Source of the DNA: Deinococcus sp. KSM4-11
GTDB lineage: Bacteria; Deinococcota; Deinococci; Deinococcales; Deinococcaceae
DNA: 64,000 nt
Direction: 5' to 3'
NCBI RefSeq assembly: GCF_004801415.1
Contig: NZ_SSNX01000010.1
Span: 79,215 to 143,214 of the forward strand
In this document: positions 9,980-18,315 of the stretch, piece after piece
Layout of the letters: every line of letters begins with the position of its first letter
How positions within the stretch are numbered: the first letter of the stretch is position 1
Made by a program: the position numbers and the translations under genes
Notes under the pieces: generated by a model
Told to the model about the DNA's origin: nothing
Database searches by the model: none
What the model saw: the letters and a program-made list of their open reading frames with translations, nothing else

Positions 9980-10474
9980 TTAGACGCCGTCGGCAGTGAT
10001 GGTGAATGTAACAGTGATGGTGCTGTCTTCGAAGCCAGCAGCCGCGGTAGAGGCGGTGTAACTGACGGTAGTGTGTCCGGCGTCATAGGCGTCAATGGCG
10101 GTAATCAGATCGCCACTCGGATTGCTGGGGCTCAAGACCAGCGCATCAGCAGCGGTGCCAGATCCAGTCAAGCTACCGTCGGCAGCAATAGCCCCCGCCA
10201 CCACGCTCAGCGACATGACGTTCGTCTTGAAGTCGCTTCCCACAACGCTCGCCACAATCTTGCGAGGATTAGGAGAAGCCGCCGCGGTCGTCCAGGACAG
10301 AGAAGACGTGCCAGTCTTCCCGCCAGCAGCCATCGTTGCGCTAGGGGCGGCAACGATGGTGTCAGAGGCACCGTTGGTAATGGCAACATCGGTCGAGTCT
10401 GCCGGATCAACGGCAAACGCAGCACCGGACAGCATCAGGGCGGACAGCAGGGCAAAGCTCTTAAAGTGACGCAT
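9980..10474 (-). CDS. Secreted pilin-like or coat subunit
   Basis: The 164-aa product starts at ATG 10474, with AGGAG seven bases upstream. It has a clear signal peptide (MRHFKSFALLSALMLSGAAFA). The mature part is small, rich in Ala, Ser, Thr and Val and predicted all-beta (TVSYTASTAAAGF, then STITVTFTITADGV), like spore-coat-U or archaic-pilus subunits. It is first in an operon with a chaperone-like and an usher-like gene, and a terminator-like hairpin follows it. Most likely the major subunit of a surface fibre; homology to a named pilin family is not proven here. Confidence 0.7.
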   Translation of the reverse strand: MRHFKSFALLSALMLSGAAFAVDPADSTDVAITNGASDTIVAAPSATMAAGGKTGTSSLSWTTAAASPNPRKIVASVVGSDFKTNVMSLSVVAGAIAADGSLTGSGTAADALVLSPSNPSGDLITAIDAYDAGHTTVSYTASTAAAGFEDSTITVTFTITADGV

Positions 10475-10541
10475 CAGGGACTCCTGTCTGGAAGCAAATG
10501 CTCCAGGGGATGAGGGCTGCAAACCGTTGTGTAACGGTTAT

Positions 10542-10607
10542 CAGCAGGACGAAAAGTCGGTCGCACCACTTGCTCCCCTCGTCCGAGGTGCCCGGTCTTA
10601 CAGGACG
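10542..10607 (-). promoter_or_regulatory. Conserved leader element, copy 1
   Basis: Read on the minus strand, this stretch is closely related to 17275-17340, including an identical block (CGGTCGCACCACT on the plus strand) and further matches toward the genes. Its 3' core edge lies 83 nt before the subunit start, nearly the same as for copy 2 (87 nt). The RNA could form interleaved CGTCC/GGACG and GCACC/GGTGC helices, followed by an AACCGTT/AACGGTT hairpin. Possibly a structured 5' UTR or an operator. Confidence 0.5.
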
Positions 10608-10948
10608 AGGTTCATTGCTTCTCTCCGTTCGGTTCCCTGAACGAAGTGGGGAGATACTTGTGTTTCTGTTCTTACAAAAATCTGACTGGTTCCAGGCAGT
10701 GAAGGCGATATCACCAATCCGTGAAGTCTGGCGAGGGCGCCTGAGCACTGTCTGCCTCCGTTCAGAGGGGTAACCGGATGGAAAAGTCGTATGAAACAGT
10801 AAGTTCCATGATCCATCACCTGGTGATCCTGCTCCTGTCCATGAGGGCGAGGGGCGTCGCCGCTTCGGAAACGAGTGGATCCGAGCACATGTTCAGCCAT
10901 GATCTTGAATTCATAGATGTGTGACGAGACAGCGCCCATTGTGCCGCT
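10608..10948. other. Divergent promoter region, no gene
   Basis: This gap separates the minus-strand pilus-like operon from the plus-strand GGDEF-EAL gene and should hold both promoters. A TTGTAA box and a TATCTC-like box occur on the minus strand near 10651-10677. No protein-like frame was found. Confidence 0.35.
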
Positions 10949-12766
10949 ATGGACTCCTCTGAACTTTCCGGAATCAAAAGTCGACGCGGCATTGTTGACG
11001 TTGGCGAGGAGCAGCGGCGCTTGGAGGCCCTGTACACGTACAGCATCCTCGACAGCCTGCCTGAGCCTCAATTCGACCGCTTGGTCACCATGGCCTCACA
11101 GTTCTTCGAGATGCCCATGGCCCTGGTGACCTTCGTGGATGAGGATCGACAATGGTTCAAGGCCAGGGTCGGCATGAACGAGGCCCAGACCCCCAGAACC
11201 ATCTCCTTCTGCTCGCTGGCCATTGCCCAGGACGGTGTGATGGTTATTCCGGACGCCACCGAGGATCAGCGGCTCCAAGCGTACCCAAACGTCACGGGGG
11301 ATCCGCATCTGCGCTTCTACGCTGGGGCGCCCCTGCTGTCTCCCTACGGACACAAGCTCGGAACGTTCTGCGTACTCGACCACCGTCCGCGCGAGTTCAC
11401 TGCTGAGCAGGAGGCCCTGCTGCAATCGTTCGCCGCCATGACCATGGACGCACTTAACCTGCGTCAGGCAGTTCGGGAGCTTGGGAGCATGGCCCTGCAT
11501 GACACGCTGACGGGGCTGCCCAACCGCGCCTATTTCCGGCAACTGCTGACCCAGGCCTGCCGGCGGGCTGAGTCTTCGGGCGAGAAGGTGGTCGTGGGGC
11601 TCCTCGACCTCAACCGCTTCAAAGTGATCAACGACACGCTTGGGCATGCGGTGGGAGACGAGTTGCTGCAGCAGGTGTCGCAGCGGCTCAAACACGCGAC
11701 GGCCACCAGCGATGTGACGGCCCGGATGTGCGGCGACGAGTTCACCCTCCTGCTGACCGATGTGCGTTCAGCCGAAGACGCCGAAAGCGTGATCCGGCGG
11801 ATCGTGGCTGCGTTCGATCCGCCGTTCCGTCTGGGCGGCCAGGAGACCTTTATCCGCTGCAGCGTTGGGCTGAGTCTGTACCCGGACAATACCCAGACAC
11901 CGGACACCCTGCTGAGTCAGGCTGACGCCGCCATGTACCGGGTCAAACGCGCCGGCGGTGGGTACGCTTTCTTCAATACCGACCTCGATCAGCGTACCCC
12001 GATTGCGATCGAACAGTTGACGGCGCTGCATCACGCCATCGAGCGCGACGAGCTTCGGCTGGTCTTTCAGCCGCTGGTCGAGGCCCGGACTCTGCACGTC
12101 GTGGGGCACGAAGCGCTGCTGCGCTGGATGCGTCCGTCCGGGGTGGTCAGTCCGCTGACGTTTATTCCGCTGGCCGAGGCGTCGGGCCTCATCGTACCGA
12201 TTGGTCGCTGGGTCCTGCGGGCTGCCGCAGAAGCGGTCAGCCGCGGCCAGATCAGCCGGGTATCGGTGAATGTCAGCGCCGTGGAATTCCAGCAGCCCGA
12301 TTTTGTTAGCCACATTGAGGCTGTCGTGCGTGAGACACGGATTGTGCCCCACCAACTGTGTCTGGAACTGACCGAGAGTTGCCTGCTGGAGCCCGAGCGC
12401 TACGCCTCAATCATTCAGCAGCTCAGCGACCTGGGGATCCACACCGCACTGGACGACTTCGGAACGGGGTACAGCAGCCTGACGGCGCTGGCCCATCTGC
12501 CCGTCAAAATTCTGAAGATCGACCGGAGCTTCACCGCCGAGGTCGGCGAACCCACCCGCGCCGGCCGGAATGCGCTAGCAGTCATGCACGGCGTAGTGAC
12601 TATTGCCAGAGCCTATGGTCTGGCCACGGTTGCAGAGGGCGTCGAGACCACTCAACAGGCTCAGGCCCTGCGAGACGTTGGGTGCACCTTCCTGCAGGGC
12701 TACCTGTACGGTCGCCCCCTGCACCTACCTGCAGCCCGCTCTTCCCTGGAAACCGGCGCCAGTTGA
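10949..12766 (+). CDS. GAF-GGDEF-EAL c-di-GMP enzyme
   Basis: This 605-aa cytosolic protein has a GAF domain (about 20-170), a GGDEF domain (about 180-340) and an EAL domain (about 350-600). The diguanylate-cyclase signature reads CGDEF instead of GGDEF, which may weaken or abolish synthesis. The phosphodiesterase residues look complete: HEALLRW, NVSAVEF, LDDFGTGYSSL, LKIDRSF, VAEGVET. It is therefore likely a c-di-GMP hydrolase with a modified regulatory GGDEF. No strong SD is seen before ATG 10949. It is encoded divergently from the pilus-like operon. Confidence 0.88.
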   Translation: MDSSELSGIKSRRGIVDVGEEQRRLEALYTYSILDSLPEPQFDRLVTMASQFFEMPMALVTFVDEDRQWFKARVGMNEAQTPRTISFCSLAIAQDGVMVIPDATEDQRLQAYPNVTGDPHLRFYAGAPLLSPYGHKLGTFCVLDHRPREFTAEQEALLQSFAAMTMDALNLRQAVRELGSMALHDTLTGLPNRAYFRQLLTQACRRAESSGEKVVVGLLDLNRFKVINDTLGHAVGDELLQQVSQRLKHATATSDVTARMCGDEFTLLLTDVRSAEDAESVIRRIVAAFDPPFRLGGQETFIRCSVGLSLYPDNTQTPDTLLSQADAAMYRVKRAGGGYAFFNTDLDQRTPIAIEQLTALHHAIERDELRLVFQPLVEARTLHVVGHEALLRWMRPSGVVSPLTFIPLAEASGLIVPIGRWVLRAAAEAVSRGQISRVSVNVSAVEFQQPDFVSHIEAVVRETRIVPHQLCLELTESCLLEPERYASIIQQLSDLGIHTALDDFGTGYSSLTALAHLPVKILKIDRSFTAEVGEPTRAGRNALAVMHGVVTIARAYGLATVAEGVETTQQAQALRDVGCTFLQGYLYGRPLHLPAARSSLETGAS

Positions 12767-12885
12767 GACCGCGCTGGGCCAGAGAGCGCGTGACACCTTC
12801 ATTACGCGCTCCGGACGTCTTATTCGTGCGCTTGGTCGCCGTATGCGCGGTCTTGGTTCCAGGACTCGTTGCGCAGTTGAGGTGA

Positions 12886-13175
12886 TTGGCACAGAGTGAT
12901 GTCCTGCTTCAACTGCAGCGCCTCATCCAGCGGCCGCGTTCCTTCGAGTCACTCTGTGGCCTGAACCCTGCGGAATTCACCCTGTTGGCCGAACACCTCG
13001 AACCGCTCTGGGTGCGCGCACCGAACGTCCCTCCCAGAGGAGGGGCGGAGGCATCAGGTTGGCGCGGGACGACAGTCCAAGCTTGATGCTGCCCACCGCC
13101 TGCTGCTGACCCTGATGTATCTGCGCCATTATCTCCCGATGCACCTTCTGAGAAGGCTGGGATGCACAGTTCCAG
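12886..13175 (+). pseudogene. IS5 family transposase N-terminal remnant
   Basis: The frame from TTG 12886 reads like an IS5-type N-terminus (SFESLCGLNPAEFTLLAEHLEPLW). After a frameshift near 13045 it continues with KLDAAHRLLLTLMYLRHYLPMHLL. The DDE catalytic part is missing. Truncated and inactive. Confidence 0.7.
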
Positions 13176-13184
13176 TCGATTACC

Positions 13185-15545
13185 CTATGGAGTATCCATA
13201 ATCCATTTGTACAGGTGTTGAAGTTCAAGTGGGGGGGAGACCAGAAAGCCCTGCAGGCCGTCAACGCCCAGAGCACCCAACTGAATTCTCTGGGTATCGG
13301 TTTCAACGCCCTTGGCGATGACCTCAAGGTCAAGGGCGCGGGCCAGTTGGGCCACCGCCCCCAGCAGTGCTGCGCCGCGAGGGCCTTGCTCCAGGCCCTG
13401 CACCAGGGCCCGGTCAAGTTTGACGGCGTGGATGGGAAGTGTCTGCAGCCCCGCGAAGTGGGCGTGACCTCCACCAAAATCATCGAGGGTCAGGCGCACG
13501 CCAGTGGCCCCGAGCGCTTGTAGGGCGCTGCGGGCGCGTTCTGGAGTCCGTGCCACCACTTCTTCGCGAACTTCCAGCATCAGACGGGAAGGGACAAGAC
13601 CGAACTCGGCTGTTGTTCGGTGAATTAACTCTGGCAACTGCGGATCGGCGAGTTGCCGGGCTGACAGGTTGATGGCCGCGCTGAGACTCGGCAGTTGGGC
13701 CAGCGCCATGCAGACCTGGGTGAGCGTCCAGTGGCTCAGCGGCAAGCTCAGCCCACTGCGCTCCGCCAGCGGCATGAAGTGATCTGGGGTGACATTGCCG
13801 TAGGTTCGGCTGCGCCAGCGGACCAGCGCCTCCACGCTGCGCCGACGGCCAGTGGGATCTTCAAGCGGCTGGTAGACGAGGTGAAACTCACCAGCCGCGA
13901 GAGCACCATGCAGCGCCGCTTCCAGGGTGGCCGGCGCCACCTCACCGCTGCTTGCGCCAACCTCCAGCGTACTGCCACGCGCCTTGGCCCGGTACATGGC
14001 TTCGTCTGCCTGGGCGAGGAGGCTGTCCAGGTTCGATGCGTCGTCGGGATAACGTGCGAATCCGATGCTGGGACGCATCTGAAGTTCGACGTCATTGAGG
14101 AAAAAAGGCTCGTCGAAGATCCGCACGATCTGCTGGGCCAGGTTCAACAAATCGTCAGAATCGGCCTGCAGCAGGAGCACGAATTCGTCGCCGCCGGTGC
14201 GCGCGACCGTATCGTGTGGCGACAGGGCCAGCGGCAGCCGGGCGGCAACCTCTTTGAGCAGCAGGTCGCCGATGTGATGACCGTAGGTGTCGTTGACGGC
14301 TTTGAATTTGTTGAGATCCATCACGCCCACGGCCAGCCCGCTGCCGTGGGCCGCCGCTTCTCTGAGGGCGATGCGCGCGCGTTCAGAGAGCAGCAGGCGG
14401 TTGGGGAGCCCCGTCAGGGCGTCGTAGAGTGCCAGCCGTTCGAGTTCCTGCAGGCGGCTGGCTTGTTCGCGCTCGAGTTGTTCTTTGGCTTCGCGTTCAG
14501 CGGCGTAGCGGGCCTGTTCGTTCTTCAGCCATAGACGGTCGCGCTCCAATTCGCTCCTGGCCGCGACTTCACGGGTACGTTGGTCGGCTTCAGCGCGCAG
14601 CACCTCCGATTCGGCCGCGTGCGCCCGGCGGAGGGTGGCCAGCGCCTGCGAGAGGTTGCCGCCCTGCTCTTCGGCGCGCGCCTGAAGCGCCAGGATCCGA
14701 GCTTCCACCCGAACCCGGCGGCTGGCCCTGGCGTCGGGAAGCGCCGCAGAGAGCAGCACGCACGCTTCTTCCCTTCGGTGCAAGTCGAGCAGAACCTCGC
14801 TGGCATCGCAGCGGACATGGAGCGCCAGATCGATATCCGCCTCCGCCGCCGTTAGCGCGGTCTGGAAATGCCTGAGTGCCGATTCCAGGTCACCTTGATC
14901 ACGCTGTACTTGCCCCAGGCCGTGCCAGGCGCTGGCCGCGAGAGCACCATGGTCGCCTGCCAGCGCCTGAGCGCCGGCCAAGAGGGTCAGCGCTTCGCTG
15001 AATTGCCCTTGACGCCGCTGCAGGTCGGCGTGGTTGATCATCACCGTCGCCTCGCCGAACGGTTGAGCGGCGAGGCCTGCAAATGTCAGCGCCCGCGTAT
15101 ACTGGGCATCCGCTTCAACAGGCAACTCGAGGGCGTCGTAACATTTGGCCAGATTGGCGGCCACCACCGCGGCGCGGGCCGGCCCCGCCTGCTGGGCCAC
15201 CTGGTCAGCGCGCAGCAGATGGTCGAGCGCCAGGTTGAAACTGCCCAGATCGAGTTGTACCGCGCCGAGATTACAGAGCACGCCCGCACAACCGCCCTGG
15301 TCTCCCAGCGCCTGACGAATCGAGAGGGCTTCCTCCAGGTGGGCAAGGGCGCTCTGACTCTCGCCGCGTCCGTGTTCGAGGCCGGCCAGAGCGTTCAGGG
15401 CGTCAGCCAGGATCGGGTAGGCTCCCAGGCTCCGGGCCGCCGCGACAGCCTGTTCAAAGAGCAGTACCGCCCGCGAATCCTCACTATTCCGGAGCTGACG
15501 CGCTTGTTCGAGGAGCACCTGGAGGTGTTGTACTGCATCGTTCAC
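13185..15545 (-). CDS. TPR-GGDEF-EAL protein, EAL probably inactive
   Basis: The 786-aa protein starts at GTG 15545 with AAGGA upstream. Tetratricopeptide repeats fill about residues 1-310, a coiled coil about 310-375, GGDEF about 380-535 and EAL about 545-785. The cyclase site is intact (ARTGGDEFVLLL). The EAL domain keeps VEALVRWR and LDDFG but has AKGVET where the family has AEGVET, replacing a catalytic Glu with Lys, and GGGHAHF where loop 6 is usually GTGYSSL. Inference: the protein makes c-di-GMP or senses it through EAL rather than degrading it. No signal peptide; the TPRs suggest protein partners. It follows the protease operon on the same strand with a 43-base gap. Confidence 0.87.
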   Translation of the reverse strand: MNDAVQHLQVLLEQARQLRNSEDSRAVLLFEQAVAAARSLGAYPILADALNALAGLEHGRGESQSALAHLEEALSIRQALGDQGGCAGVLCNLGAVQLDLGSFNLALDHLLRADQVAQQAGPARAAVVAANLAKCYDALELPVEADAQYTRALTFAGLAAQPFGEATVMINHADLQRRQGQFSEALTLLAGAQALAGDHGALAASAWHGLGQVQRDQGDLESALRHFQTALTAAEADIDLALHVRCDASEVLLDLHRREEACVLLSAALPDARASRRVRVEARILALQARAEEQGGNLSQALATLRRAHAAESEVLRAEADQRTREVAARSELERDRLWLKNEQARYAAEREAKEQLEREQASRLQELERLALYDALTGLPNRLLLSERARIALREAAAHGSGLAVGVMDLNKFKAVNDTYGHHIGDLLLKEVAARLPLALSPHDTVARTGGDEFVLLLQADSDDLLNLAQQIVRIFDEPFFLNDVELQMRPSIGFARYPDDASNLDSLLAQADEAMYRAKARGSTLEVGASSGEVAPATLEAALHGALAAGEFHLVYQPLEDPTGRRRSVEALVRWRSRTYGNVTPDHFMPLAERSGLSLPLSHWTLTQVCMALAQLPSLSAAINLSARQLADPQLPELIHRTTAEFGLVPSRLMLEVREEVVARTPERARSALQALGATGVRLTLDDFGGGHAHFAGLQTLPIHAVKLDRALVQGLEQGPRGAALLGAVAQLARALDLEVIAKGVETDTQRIQLGALGVDGLQGFLVSPPLELQHLYKWIMDTP

Positions 15546-15588
15546 GCTGGAGTCCTTCGCACCATCTGAGGTGCCCAGCGCAGAAAAC

Positions 15589-16653
15589 CTACTGGAGCAG
15601 CCGGGAGGCGTCCAGCATAGCGCCTGAGCTCAGTTCAGCAGACAGCCGGCGGGCGTCCTTGCCTTCTGCGAGGGCCAGGGCCAGCGCACCGGTCACCAGC
15701 GGCGCAGCAAACGAAGACCCACTGGCATTAACCGTCCGGCCACCCGGATAGGCACTCTGCACGGCCACGCCCGGTGCCAGGACTTCACCACCACGGGTGC
15801 TCCAGCCGGGAAAGGTGCCGTCCGTGTTCACGGCGCTGACCGAGACGCCGTACTGCCCGAGCGGGTTCTTTCCGTCCAACGCATTGGCCGGCGACTCGGG
15901 TCGGTCACTGCCGTCGTTGCCGCAGGCGGCCACCACCAGCACGCCCCGTGACACAGCATGTTGCAGCGCCGCCCGCACGCCTTCATTGGAAACCGAAGCG
16001 GCAATACTCAGATGAATGATCTGTGCGCCCTGATCGACCGCGAAGCGGATCGCGCTGGCGACGTTATCTGCATCGCCGAAGCCGTCGGGGCTCAGCACCC
16101 GTACCGGCAGGATCTTTGCTCCTGGAGCGACCTGCCGAAGAACGCCAGCCACCGCCGTGCCGTGCCCATACGCGGGTTCGCTGTCCGTGCCCTGTTCCGA
16201 AGGATCAAGGTCGTTGTCCACGAAGTCTCTTCCTGGCAACAGCGCGCCTTTGAGCATCGGGTGCTCCACATCGATGCCGGAGTCGAGCACGGCCACCACC
16301 ACGCCCTTACCCATCTGATGTGCGTGGGCCTGAGCCACGTCGATCTTTACGGCCTGCAGCAGCTTCGAGTTGGCCGGCATCGGCTGAAAGACGCCGTCGG
16401 CCCACCACTTGGCGCCGTCAGCCCACCACTTGGCGCCGTCAGCCCACCACTTGGCGCCGTCAGCCCACCACTTCGCTCCCTCGGTGGTAAAGCCCGCATG
16501 ATCAACCAACCGCGCCCCAGTGGGAGACGTGGCCGCGAGGCTGGCTGCGACCAGCGTGGACTGCGGATCGGCGGGGTGTGAGGGCAGGCTACTGCAGGCA
16601 CACAGAAGCAGGCTGCCTGATGTCATCAATATGACGATTGAGCGGATCCGCAT
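15589..16653 (-). CDS. Subtilisin-like (S8) lipoprotein protease with tandem GAKWWAD repeats
   Basis: The 354-aa product has an N-terminal lipoprotein-type signal (SGSLLLCAC, Cys 18 or 20). A variable region includes four exact GAKWWAD heptads (residues 59-86). The peptidase S8 domain spans about 105-350, with catalytic Asp124 (VLDSGID), His164 (YGHGTAVAG) and Ser314 (ASGSSFAAP). Family knowledge: extracellular or envelope serine protease. The propeptide-like region is short, and the repeats lie where it would be. The start is one base after the stop of the 182-aa protein gene, so the two are co-expressed. Confidence 0.88.
   Translation of the reverse strand: MRIRSIVILMTSGSLLLCACSSLPSHPADPQSTLVAASLAATSPTGARLVDHAGFTTEGAKWWADGAKWWADGAKWWADGAKWWADGVFQPMPANSKLLQAVKIDVAQAHAHQMGKGVVVAVLDSGIDVEHPMLKGALLPGRDFVDNDLDPSEQGTDSEPAYGHGTAVAGVLRQVAPGAKILPVRVLSPDGFGDADNVASAIRFAVDQGAQIIHLSIAASVSNEGVRAALQHAVSRGVLVVAACGNDGSDRPESPANALDGKNPLGQYGVSVSAVNTDGTFPGWSTRGGEVLAPGVAVQSAYPGGRTVNASGSSFAAPLVTGALALALAEGKDARRLSAELSSGAMLDASRLLQ
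16396..16479 (-). repeat. Four tandem 21-bp repeats
   Basis: Four head-to-tail 21-bp units encode GAKWWAD in the protease gene. The units are nearly identical in DNA (a few base differences in the outer ones), so they arose by recent slippage or selection for identity. The copy number could change in frame. Confidence 0.95.
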
Positions 16654-16654
16654 G

Positions 16655-17203
16655 TCAGTCTGCCGCCTCTGCCGACGGGGCGGCCATGTCGAGTTGGTCG
16701 AGCAGGGCGCGCACTGCGTTCATGAGACTGTGAATATCGGTGGTCTCCACAACGTTGGTGCAACTGTTGTGGTGGCGCTTTTCGGACATCACCTGTACCC
16801 AGATCCGGCCGTCGTCGCACAGGAAGCGGAAGCTGGCCTGATGGCCGGGCAGTGGCGTCCAGCCCAGCTGGAAGTGGAGGCAACGGGTCATGAGTTTCTC
16901 GAGCAGCCAGTGGTCGAAGACGCTCAACTGCAGGTTGGCGCCAATAGGCGAGACCAGTTGCGCCGTCCAGTGTTGCAGGTGTGCGGCGCGGTACTCCTGG
17001 TAAACCCGCTCGGCCAGGTGGTTAACTTCGGACATCAGCTCATGCACGGCGCTGTCCGTACATGAGTTCTGTGCGTGAAGCTGTGATCCTTGAGGAGCGC
17101 GGCCTTCAAAGGCGACGGCCGCGCGGGCGCAGCTGCCGTCAAAGTGAATCTGAAGAGACAGATCGAGGCCCAGGGCCTGAACATTGCGGACAATGGAATT
17201 CAC
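16655..17203 (-). CDS. Hypothetical protein paired with S8 protease
   Basis: The 182-aa protein starts at GTG 17203, with a strong GAGGAGG upstream. It has no signal peptide or membrane segment, and the sequence (DLSLQIHFDGSCARAAVAF, later LQLSVFDHWLLEKLMTRCLHF) is not recognised. It is the first gene of a two-gene operon with the S8 lipoprotein, with a one-base gap, and its 5' leader carries the element shared with the pilus-like operon. A regulatory or inhibitory partner of the protease is possible but unproven. Confidence 0.7.
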   Translation of the reverse strand: MNSIVRNVQALGLDLSLQIHFDGSCARAAVAFEGRAPQGSQLHAQNSCTDSAVHELMSEVNHLAERVYQEYRAAHLQHWTAQLVSPIGANLQLSVFDHWLLEKLMTRCLHFQLGWTPLPGHQASFRFLCDDGRIWVQVMSEKRHHNSCTNVVETTDIHSLMNAVRALLDQLDMAAPSAEAAD

Positions 17204-17274
17204 GGCGCCTCCTCGGCATCTGCTGGATGCCGCTGCTTGAAGCAGTCAGGAAGAAAGGGGAACTGCGACGAATC

Positions 17275-17340
17275 GCAGCGTGACGGATAGCCGGTCGCAC
17301 CACTGGCTCAACGCGTCCCAGGTGCCCGTATACAGGACCG
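17275..17340 (-). promoter_or_regulatory. Conserved leader element, copy 2
   Basis: Second copy of the element at 10542-10607. It lies 87 nt before GTG 17203 and is followed by a perfect CTGCGA-TTCG-TCGCAG hairpin (17265-17280, minus strand). The GCACC and GGTGC segments are kept, and here CGGTC and GACCG could also pair as an outer stem. Candidate structured leader RNA or protein-binding site. Confidence 0.5.
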
Positions 17341-17704
17341 CGTTTCTTAGCCTCTATCAGACAAGATCCCGAAGGGCCGTGCTGATACGGTCTACCTTAC
17401 GAATAAAAATACCCGCCCGCAAGCTGCTCCCTGAATCATAAAGACGAGGGGCGCTGAAAAGTACAATGGATTAAGCCGACCCCGGAAGTGTAGCCAGGTC
17501 AGCTTGGCGGCCCCTGTTGGGGTGACCTGAACCCGGAAAACCTGGCCACGTGAGAATGCAGGGTCTGGCACACTTGGCGTGCGGATCACGACTCCTCCCA
17601 TAGGCAAGCAACTCTGGCCCTTGAGTTCCACCCTGCTGTAGTGAACCGCGTGTAGAAGCCTGCATACCGACGTTTGACAACTGCCTGCCCCCGTCCATCC
17701 CGTA
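17341..17704. other. Gene-poor stretch beside ABC remnant
   Basis: No convincing gene. It holds the likely promoter of the 182-aa/protease operon and, at 17689-17713, a 25-base sequence that recurs with one mismatch at 48503-48527. Confidence 0.35.
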
Positions 17705-17935
17705 CGCCGAACCTTGACGAGGGTGGTCTTGCCCGCTCTGTTCACCCCGACGAGCGCCGTGGTTTCCCCGGCCCACAGGGTCAGGTGCTCGAAGACCGCC
17801 CGTCCCGCGCCCGGATAGGTGAATGACACGTCCTCGAGCGCCAGCGTGTGGGCCGGCGCCGCAGGGCGCGGGCGTGGGGACGGTGGAGCCGTTATGCTGG
17901 GACGCTGCCTGAGGAACTCCAGCAGGTGACTGCTG
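17705..17935 (-). pseudogene. Fragment of ABC exporter ATP-binding domain
   Basis: The minus frame reads LEFLRQRPSI, then a proline-rich linker, then LALEDVSFTYPG and the Walker A region GVNRAGKTTLVKV, where family members have GVNGAGKTT. Both ends are missing: no membrane domain upstream and no signature, Walker B or H-loop downstream. A truncated relic of a type I ABC exporter half-transporter. Confidence 0.7.
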
Positions 17936-18060
17936 CACCGTTCCCGCTTCCCACCGTCGTCACCATCAGCAACGGGCAGTCAGGCTCTGGCGCGAGGTCA
18001 GGCCGCATGCGCTTTTGACGCTCCTCCGTCTTCCTGAATCCAACAACTTGCCATAACCGC

Positions 18061-18092
18061 AACCCGGTAATGGAATTGATCCGGGTTTTTTG
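18061..18092 (+). terminator. Terminator-like hairpin
   Basis: AACCCGG and CCGGGTT form a stem followed by a T-run on the plus strand. An IS6-terminus-like sequence (CAACTTGCCATAACC) lies just upstream. It may insulate the downstream GGDEF-EAL gene. The rest of 17936-18226 holds no gene. Confidence 0.5.
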
Positions 18093-18315
18093 GTCGATAC
18101 CATTCGACCTGTAACTCGCCATCCCCCATTAAATGAAGACGTATGTCACTTAGAAGGAGTAAGCTGCGTGAAGCAACCTATCCTCACTTCAGGGGCTTGA
18201 CACTGCTCTGGGGGTATTTACGCTTCATGTCCGACCTACTGATTTTTATTTCCACACCTTAAACGCTCTTCCTTCATCCCTTGCAATCCTCGATTGCCAT
18301 GGGGAAATTCTGGAA

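Noticed and set aside
10542..10607. c-di-GMP riboswitch (GEMM) identity for the shared leader
   Set aside because: Its conserved bases do not match the GEMM-I or GEMM-II consensus as I know it; kept only as an unassigned element.
16396..16479. CRISPR-like repeat array
   Set aside because: Units are contiguous without spacers and are in frame within a protease gene.
17674..17708. Promoter TTGACA with TACGCC
   Set aside because: The spacing is 23 bases, too long for a sigma-70 promoter.
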